Positions 57,400-64,000 of a stretch of DNA of 64,000 nt are shown one piece after another. Made by a program: the position numbers and the translations under genes. The stretch lies in NCBI GenBank assembly GCA_964019165.1, contig OZ025278.1, forward strand, positions 4,908,517 through 4,972,516. The letters are read 5' to 3'. This DNA is from Mastigias papua. Taxonomy: Eukaryota > Cnidaria > Scyphozoa > Rhizostomeae > Mastigiidae. Under the pieces are notes generated by a model. That model ran no database searches. It saw only the letters and a list, made by a program, of their open reading frames with translations, and had not been told where the DNA came from. Numbering within the stretch: position 1 is the stretch's first letter; each line of letters starts with the position of its first letter.

Positions 57400-57528
57400 A
57401 TGACGAGAGAAGCGAAAATTACTGATGAGAAGAATGAAGTTGTTAATTTGTGGCGAAAGGAGTTTAACTTGCCGCATAGTGACATCACAACTCGGTGTAG
57501 GATCTCTAAATCTAGAGTAAACGCATAG
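57400..57528 (+). CDS. 42-codon ORF in tandem unit (copy 1)
   Basis: An ATG-started + frame reads MTREAKITDEKNEVVNLWRK then EFNLPHSDITTRCRI, ending SRVNA and TAG. It is about 210 bp downstream of the inferred transcription start. At least two earlier short ATGs (57201, 57256) open tiny frames, so it is not the first ATG. AATAAA at 57847-57852 would close a transcript of about 0.7 kb. The composition is that of a small charged helical protein, but no family is recognised. The antisense frame 57726-57286 (146 codons) overlaps and could instead be the accidental or real one. Confidence 0.3.
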   Translation: MTREAKITDEKNEVVNLWRKEFNLPHSDITTRCRISKSRVNA

Positions 57529-57956
57529 GCAAACAGTGTATGGAGTCAAAACCATCCAGAAAAAGAGTTGTGAGCCTCCAGCACTAACTAGAAGGGCGAA
57601 GGGTCGTTTTCTCAGAAATTTTAAGTCATGACAGAACAGATTCAGGCCCTCTGAAGAGGCCAGAAAGGCTATGAGGGGAGGGGCAAGGCCTCCCCATCTT
57701 CGGGGACCCAGATAATGAGCACACAAGTAAATTCGACGGTGATAATATATGGTATGCTGTACAACCTGTTATCACTTCTAGCCCCCTTGACCACCTTAAC
57801 AGTCAGTTTGAATTATGGAAAGATGCGGGAAATGATTATTTGACAAAATAAAGTGGACAAACTACGTTGTATGGAATACAATACATGCAATACATTACAC
57901 GGTTCAGCGTCCTTCAATGCAAATCAGACTGAACAACAATAACAATATGCACTAGC

Positions 57957-58384
57957 GACAGTTTACACGGTTTACACTCACAGTTTACACTTGAAAATCA
58001 GGCGAAAAAGGGTGCTTCCCTTGACGAAAGCAAAAAGGTGACCACCATGCCAGGTGTACACTATCTATGTACATGCTTTAATGATTTTTCATGAATTTTT
58101 TAGTATACTTGTAAGGAAATAATGAGGAAAAACTCCACGGTTTACACTTTTTTGCATAAAGAATCACATGATCTAACTCTTAATACCTTCGAAAGTGTAA
58201 ACCGTGGACAAAGGCCAATTTTCATACCACTACTACGTTTTCTATAAACTTGAATATTGTTGTTGGGTGTACACATATTGTGTACATCTTTTACGTATTT
58301 TACACAAATTAAACACTAAGCGTATGCAGAAATACAGAGCTTTTTGCAAGTGTAAACTGTGGTGTAAACCGTGTAAACTGTGGA
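57957..58384. repeat. fold-back block with inverted GTTTACAC clusters
   Basis: The left cluster at 57959-57993 has three GTTTACAC words. Another GTTTACAC is near 58139. Mirror-image GTGTAAAC occurs near 58195, with three more at 58351-58381. The left and right clusters align as imperfect inverted repeats (ACAGTTTACACGGTTTACAC), and the inner pair extends to CCACGGTTTACACTTT. The 428-bp symmetric layout looks like a MITE/fold-back element or an array of protein-binding sites. It is repeated at 60666-61093. Confidence 0.7.
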
Positions 58385-58550
58385 ATGCATAGCAACAACA
58401 CACTGCGGGATACTCATCGCATTCCGTTGTTGTCAAGCTGCATACAAAAGCGTATGTACAAAAAGGACAGAGGGAGGGGCAATTACAGTTTTGATCTGAA
58501 GTGACAAAATGTAACAATAAAACTGCCAATGAGCAAAACAACAGCCACAT
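58242..58550 (-). other. candidate secreted Cys-rich ORF, minus strand (copy 1)
   Basis: The ATG-started minus frame begins with a signal-like MWLLFCSLAVLLLHFVTS, followed by DQNCNCPSLCPFCTYAFVC and a Cys-rich run. Its second half (SLHGLHHSLHLQ) is just translation of the GTTTACAC clusters. An overlapping frame is open too. I keep it only as a candidate. It is identical in copy 2 (60951-61259). Confidence 0.2.
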
Positions 58551-59805
58551 AGAGTGACTGTCTCTTCACCAGACATGTGAACCTGACGAACATATTGGCG
58601 GTTGGCATCATTCATTATTGTCTCTATCTCTAGTGCATCAATAAATTGTTGTTGTTATCTACTGAAGCATTTAGATTACTAGTGTGAATGTACTTTTGGT
58701 CGTTGTTCTTTTTAGCTAACTAGTAATTGTGTAACACGAAGGGGACTTTGAATATCCCTGCCGTCTGTTCTGTCTGTTTTGCTGATAACGGAAGTATTCC
58801 TGAAATTTCGCCATGCAGACAGGCATATGTAATCAATAGCGAATGTTTTCAATGGGGGTGTTTCTTGGGTACATTTTGAACTGTAATGCATAGCCAGTTA
58901 ACACACCAGCCATAAAAGCAGTGCACATATAACGCCTCTTGTAAAGAAAAAGTTGCCAAAATACATAAGCAGAATATATTTTAGGAATTTGAATAAGAAC
59001 GAATGGTGAAATTAATAAGTTACGGACTGCATCTGCGTAACCATAGCAATACTACCGTTAGTACATGTGCTAACGTCTGTCTTGGCCTCGTTTGCAAGTT
59101 CTGGCAAAGTTCAAGTAAAGCCGGTATTTAGAGCGTTTTTGCAAGCTATGTTGCTCGAACTGTTCCTATATTTTCAAGATAAGTCTCGTGAGGCTCGTTT
59201 CGTCGATTACATTGTTTTTGGAAGATAAAAATTATGTCCTAATACCGATTTGGGTAGGAGCACTGCCGGAGGGACAGAATGATAGACACCCACGTGACAT
59301 GACGTCACAGAGATGACTTACAGAATTTTAAATATCACCATCGTTTTTAGCACCATCGATTACCCCTTGACCAACCAACACATTGCAGGTATAACGTGTT
59401 TTGAAAAATTTTAATACCAGACAATACCCGACAAAAGTCCTGGGACACTTTGCACTTTTTGCAGTCTGCAACAAACTTTCATTCCCCTCTCCCCCTGAAC
59501 AATGTTGCTTTTCTGGAGAAGTACCTGCGATAATGGGAAAATTTCGCGTGCACGCCAACTTCAAATATACCACAAACGAATCAACTTTGTTATAGGGGGG
59601 AAGGGGGGTGCATGTTTGTAGCAACTATGACAATATGTAGAGGAAAATGGTTTTTTATCTGTTTCTTCTAAGTGTCCCAAGGACTTCTGTCCACTATTGT
59701 CTGGTATCAAATTTGAAAGATAAAAGCTATTTGGCTGCAATCATGGGCGATCATAGGGTTTTCGGGGGCGCTGATTACGATAGTGACAACAGTTTTTACG
59801 TATCT

Positions 59806-59875
59806 TTACCCTATGACGTCATGCTGACGTCACAGGGTAAATTTATTGGGCTTGTCTCTTGGAGGTGCATATAAA
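59806..59875 (+). promoter_or_regulatory. probable Pol II promoter, copy 2
   Basis: Same twin-CRE palindrome, reverse CCAAT and TATAAA as at 57097-57166. Confidence 0.55.
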
Positions 59876-60108
59876 CGGTACTTTTGTACACACAAGTGCA
59901 ACTGCAAACCATGTTCATAAAAATATAAGGCTCGAGCTTCTATATAGCAAAAACGCAGAAGAATTATGAGCAGTAGTTTGCGCTTAACATCGTATTAAAG
60001 ACGTAGCCTCGTAATCGTGAGCTTGACTGTAGGAATTGAACAACTGTCATAGGCGGCTGCAGATGGCCACAAAAGTGTACCATAAGGGTACACAGAGATT
60101 GAAATGAG

Positions 60109-60237
60109 ATGACGAGAGAAGCGAAAATTACTGATGAGAAGAATGAAGTTGTTAATTTGTGGCGAAAGGAGTTTAACTTGCCGCATAGTGACATCACAAC
60201 TCGGTGTAGGATCTCTAAATCTAGAGTAAACGCATAG
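60109..60237 (+). CDS. 42-codon ORF in tandem unit (copy 2)
   Basis: Identical to the ORF at 57400-57528, offset 2709. See that entry for content and doubts. Confidence 0.3.
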   Translation: MTREAKITDEKNEVVNLWRKEFNLPHSDITTRCRISKSRVNA

Positions 60238-62291
60238 GCAAACAGTGTATGGAGTCAAAACCATCCAGAAAAAGAGTTGTGAGCCTCCAGCACTAACTAG
60301 AAGGGCGAAGGGTCGTTTTCTCAGAAATTTTAAGTCATGACAGAACAGATTCAGGCCCTCTGAAGAGGCCAGAAAGGCTATGAGGGGAGGGGCAAGGCCT
60401 CCCCATCTTCGGGGACCCAGATAATGAGCACACAAGTAAATTCGACGGTGATAATATATGGTATGCTGTACAACCTGTTATCACTTCTAGCCCCCTTGAC
60501 CACCTTAACAGTCAGTTTGAATTATGGAAAGATGCGGGAAATGATTATTTGACAAAATAAAGTGGACAAACTACGTTGTATGGAATACAATACATGCAAT
60601 ACATTACACGGTTCAGCGTCCTTCAATGCAAATCAGACTGAACAACAATAACAATATGCACTAGCGACAGTTTACACGGTTTACACTCACAGTTTACACT
60701 TGAAAATCAGGCGAAAAAGGGTGCTTCCCTTGACGAAAGCAAAAAGGTGACCACCATGCCAGGTGTACACTATCTATGTACATGCTTTAATGATTTTTCA
60801 TGAATTTTTTAGTATACTTGTAAGGAAATAATGAGGAAAAACTCCACGGTTTACACTTTTTTGCATAAAGAATCACATGATCTAACTCTTAATACCTTCG
60901 AAAGTGTAAACCGTGGACAAAGGCCAATTTTCATACCACTACTACGTTTTCTATAAACTTGAATATTGTTGTTGGGTGTACACATATTGTGTACATCTTT
61001 TACGTATTTTACACAAATTAAACACTAAGCGTATGCAGAAATACAGAGCTTTTTGCAAGTGTAAACTGTGGTGTAAACCGTGTAAACTGTGGAATGCATA
61101 GCAACAACACACTGCGGGATACTCATCGCATTCCGTTGTTGTCAAGCTGCATACAAAAGCGTATGTACAAAAAGGACAGAGGGAGGGGCAATTACAGTTT
61201 TGATCTGAAGTGACAAAATGTAACAATAAAACTGCCAATGAGCAAAACAACAGCCACATAGAGTGACTGTCTCTTCACCAGACATGTGAACCTGACGAAC
61301 ATATTGGCGGTTGGCATCATTCATTATTGTCTCTATCTCTAGTGCATCAATAAATTGTTGTTGTTATCTACTGAAGCATTTAGATTACTAGTGTGAATGT
61401 ACTTTTGGTCGTTGTTCTTTTTAGCTAACTAGTAATTGTGTAACACGAAGGGGACTTTGAATATCCCTGCCGTCTGTTCTGTCTGTTTTGCTGATAACGG
61501 AAGTATTCCTGAAATTTCGCCATGCAGACAGGCATATGTAATCAATAGCGAATGTTTTCAATGGGGGTGTTTCTTGGGTACATTTTGAACTGTAATGCAT
61601 AGCCAGTTAACACACCAGCCATAAAAGCAGTGCACATATAACGCCTCTTGTAAAGAAAAAGTTGCCAAAATACATAAGCAGAATATATTTTAGGAATTTG
61701 AATAAGAACGAATGGTGAAATTAATAAGTTACGGACTGCATCTGCGTAACCATAGCAATACTACCGTTAGTACATGTGCTAACGTCTGTCTTGGCCTCGT
61801 TTGCAAGTTCTGGCAAAGTTCAAGTAAAGCCGGTATTTAGAGCGTTTTTGCAAGCTATGTTGCTCGAACTGTTCCTATATTTTCAAGATAAGTCTCGTGA
61901 GGCTCGTTTCGTCGATTACATTGTTTTTGGAAGATAAAAATTATGTCCTAATACCGATTTGGGTAGGAGCACTGCCGGAGGGACAGAATGATAGACACCC
62001 ACGTGACATGACGTCACAGAGATGACTTACAGAATTTTAAATATCACCATCGTTTTTAGCACCATCGATTACCCCTTGACCAACCAACACATTGCAGGTA
62101 TAACGTGTTTTGAAAAATTTTAATACCAGACAATACCCGACAAAAGTCCTGGGACACTTTGCACTTTTTGCAGTCTGCAACAAACTTTCATTCCCCTCTC
62201 CCCCTGAACAATGTTGCTTTTCTGGAGAAGTACCTGCGATAATGGGAAAATTTCGCGTGCACGCCAACTTCAAATATACCACAAACGAATC

Positions 62292-62297
<6 letters not shown>

Positions 62298-62323
<26 letters not shown>

Positions 62324-63607
62324 CTATGCACTTTCTTGATACAATACAACACTACTAATACAAGAACAAAACGATACCACTGGGTGCAATATCAATGTCA
62401 TACCCAGTGGCCATTACATAGAAGGCGCAATTCACACTAAGAGCGAATTTGCGAAATCACTATACAATTGGATAAACGTAGTGGCTTCATACCAGAGCGG
62501 CCACTTCAAAACGTTTTACCATTTAGTTACCTTGCTACATTATTCGCTCTTAGTGTGAATGCAAGCCTGACAAAAAAAAAGATTTTTAACATACTAAATG
62601 CACAAAACAGAGGATACAGATTTACAATAATGCTAAGATACAATAGTACTAAATGGACCAACGATTTTGGGAGAAATCCTTCTTCGCGTCGTTATTATTT
62701 CAATTAAAGCGACCTGTTTCTCGTATGAAAGAAATGGTTCCCTGTAATATCTCCCTATTAGAATTAGCAGGTAAATTCTTACATCCATACAACAAAATCT
62801 GCGTTAGAAGCTCATTTGAGGGATTAGCAATACCTAGAGGTCTTATTAAAGGAAGAGTTCTATCGAGAAGGCTTCTTCTCTGGGTATCAAAAGAGGGGCA
62901 GAGCAGCAAAAAGTGTTCCTCACTCTCAATGCCATCATTTGATGGACACATCGCATCTATTGCATCTCTGAAATTGTGTTTAAACTTATGAAGATTTAGT
63001 TTACTTAAGCTAACTCTTAATTGGGTTAGGTAAGACAAGCCAACTGGATCATGGATACCATAGAATGGATAGATAAGGCCATCATGCCATACTCGATCAA
63101 AAGCTTTAGAAAGGTCAAGAAATACAGATCGAACATCATGAGGTGGATTACAGTCAAAGGCCTGGAATATATAATTGGTTATGGACAGTAATTGGTTGAT
63201 AGTAGAATCACCAGAACGGAAACCAGATTGATTTGGATTTAAGAGATTGCAAGAGACAATATGAGTATATAATGAGTTGTATACAAGTTTCTCAAAAATT
63301 TTCCCAAAAATGGGCAATAAAGAGATAGGACGATAATTTTTTAACAAATTTTTTTGGTCTTTCTTGTGGACTGGAACAACATTTGCAAGTTTCCAGATAT
63401 CAGGAAATACACCAGTTCTTATAGAATTTGTAAATATCACTTTTAGTGGGTAAATTAATGCAGAATCACTTTGCTTAATCATTCTTACAGAGATTTCATC
63501 ACAACCATGAGCTTTACTGGGGTTGAGTGATCTAATAATGGACAATATCCCTTCATCTGAAATATTGATGTCAGCTATTTTTGTAGTTGTCTTTGGGTTT
63601 AAGGAAG
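62298..63607 (-). mobile_element. LINE insertion with poly(A) and 11-bp target duplication, internally deleted
   Basis: On the + strand the insertion starts with a run of about 28 T (poly-A tail of a minus-strand element, 62298-62323). It is flanked by GAATCAACTTT at 62287-62297 and again at 63608-63618. The minus ORF (to 62700) reads SPSKAHGCDEISVRMIK-like RT entry (here SLNPSKAHGCDEISVRMIKQ), then KNYRPISLLPIFGKIFEKLV, GFRSGDSTINQLLSITN and FLDLSKAFDRVWHDGLIY. It then jumps in frame to PFYGIHDPVGLSYLTQLRVS and the C-terminal finger block SEEHFLLLCPSFDTQRRS. RT motifs B and C (YADD) are therefore missing, yet the frame stays open. It is 5'-truncated and cannot encode active RT. Confidence 0.9.
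62427..62562. repeat. hairpin (21-bp stem) in the LINE 3' region
   Basis: GCAATTCACACTAAGAGCGAAT at 62427-62448 pairs with ATTCGCTCTTAGTGTGAATGC at 62542-62562, with one base of difference. The loop is about 93 bp. It may be a very small MITE inside the LINE 3' UTR, or a structural element of that UTR. Confidence 0.75.
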
Positions 63608-63835
63608 GAATCAACTTTGTTATAGGGGGGAAGGGGGGTGCATGTTTGTAGCAACTATGACAATATGTAGAGGAAAATGGTTTTTTATCTGTTTCTTCTA
63701 AGTGTCCCAAGGACTTCTGTCCACTATTGTCTGGTATCAAATTTGAAAGATAAAAGCTATTTGGCTGCAATCATGGGCGATCATAGGGTTTTCGGGGGCG
63801 CTGATTACGATAGTGACAACAGTTTTTACGTATCT

Positions 63836-63905
63836 TTACCCTATGACGTCATGCTGACGTCACAGGGTAAATTTATTGGGCTTGTCTCTTGGAGGTGCAT
63901 ATAAA
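63836..63905 (+). promoter_or_regulatory. probable Pol II promoter, copy 3
   Basis: Same twin-CRE palindrome, reverse CCAAT and TATA as in copies 1 and 2. Present in full before the window edge. Confidence 0.55.
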
Positions 63906-64000
63906 CGGTACTTTTGTACACACAAGTGCAACTGCAAACCATGTTCATAAAAATATAAGGCTCGAGCTTCTATATAGCAAAAACGCAGAAGAATTATGAG

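Larger units (their letters stand above)
56712..59420 (+). repeat. 2709-bp tandem unit, copy 1
   Basis: The unit runs from ACAATACCCGACAAAAGTCC to the point where the same words recur at 59421. All long frames recur at an exact offset of 2709 in copy 2. The only difference noticed by eye is CAACATTG (56874-56881) against CAACTTTG. The unit contains a probable promoter (57097-57166), a 42-codon + ORF (57400-57528), AATAAA (57847), a fold-back block (57957-58384), and a second CRE with an E-box at the right (59291-59307). It has no transposon protein, rRNA, histone or snRNA sequence that I recognise. Confidence 0.9.
59421..62129 (+). repeat. 2709-bp tandem unit, copy 2
   Basis: Matches copy 1 throughout with the same order of elements: promoter 59806-59875, 42-codon ORF 60109-60237, AATAAA about 60556, fold-back block 60666-61093, right-hand E-box/CRE 62000-62016. 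The near identity means either very recent duplication or ongoing homogenisation. Confidence 0.92.
62130..64000 (+). repeat. 2709-bp tandem unit, copy 3 (interrupted, runs off the window)
   Basis: Copy 3 matches copy 2 up to 62297. A LINE then intervenes, and the unit resumes at 63608 with GAATCAACTTTGTTATAGGG. From there the offset to copy 2 is 4030 (2709 plus 1321 inserted). It includes the promoter at 63836-63905, but the window ends before the 42-codon ORF. Confidence 0.9.

Noticed and set aside
57286..57726. A 146-codon minus frame in the tandem unit as a gene
   Set aside because: No domain, signal or promoter on that strand. It overlaps the 42-codon + ORF and may be an accident of composition. 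Duplication alone explains its presence in copy 2.

Overview
The window looks like animal genomic DNA, most likely from a cnidarian. It is AT-rich and intron-rich, and it carries a PAN / EGF-like / fibrinogen-related (FReD) exon set of the kind common in cnidarian lectin-like genes. The taxon is an inference from that architecture and from the transposon mix. No bacterial operon, rRNA, CRISPR or ordinary tRNA gene was seen. Most recognisable coding sequence is transposable element, much of it broken and nested.

Layout. 0-3 kb: a decayed DIRS-like retroelement (minus), then a CR1-like endonuclease/linker scrap. 4.9-6.1 kb: a CR1/jockey-like reverse transcriptase (RT). 6.6-7.3 kb: an intact FReD exon (+), the best host coding sequence here. 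9.4-12.3 kb: two large inverted repeats around LTR and gypsy pieces. 11.5-23.7 kb: one minus-strand gypsy element split by a PIF/Harbinger transposon (13218-17776, transposase plus MADF-BESS gene) and by an R4/Dong-type retroelement next to TAA repeats. 26.5-29 kb: RT relics and a relic of an uncharacterised multicopy animal gene family. 33.5-42.7 kb: PAN, EGF-like and dead FReD exons in order on the + strand. Their introns hold Penelope (PLE), RTE/BovB-like, CR1-like, pogo-like and Kolobok/THAP-like insertions. A hammerhead ribozyme motif lies antisense just upstream of one PLE. 44-52 kb: mostly intergenic or intronic, with two RT relics and two weak secreted-protein exon candidates. 54.4-56.7 kb: (TA)n tracts, two tRNA-headed SINEs and a PLE relic.

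56.7-64 kb holds a tandem array of a 2709-bp unit: two complete copies and a third that runs off the window and is split by a LINE with target-site duplication. Each unit has what looks like an RNA polymerase II promoter (two CRE palindromes in a 35-bp inverted repeat, reverse CCAAT, TATA box), a 42-codon ORF and an AATAAA signal. It also has a fold-back block of GTTTACAC motifs. I do not recognise this unit, and it is the best candidate for something undescribed.

Apart from the FReD gene family and perhaps the array, the genes do not form a pathway. The window records repeated insertion, with relative order readable from the nesting.
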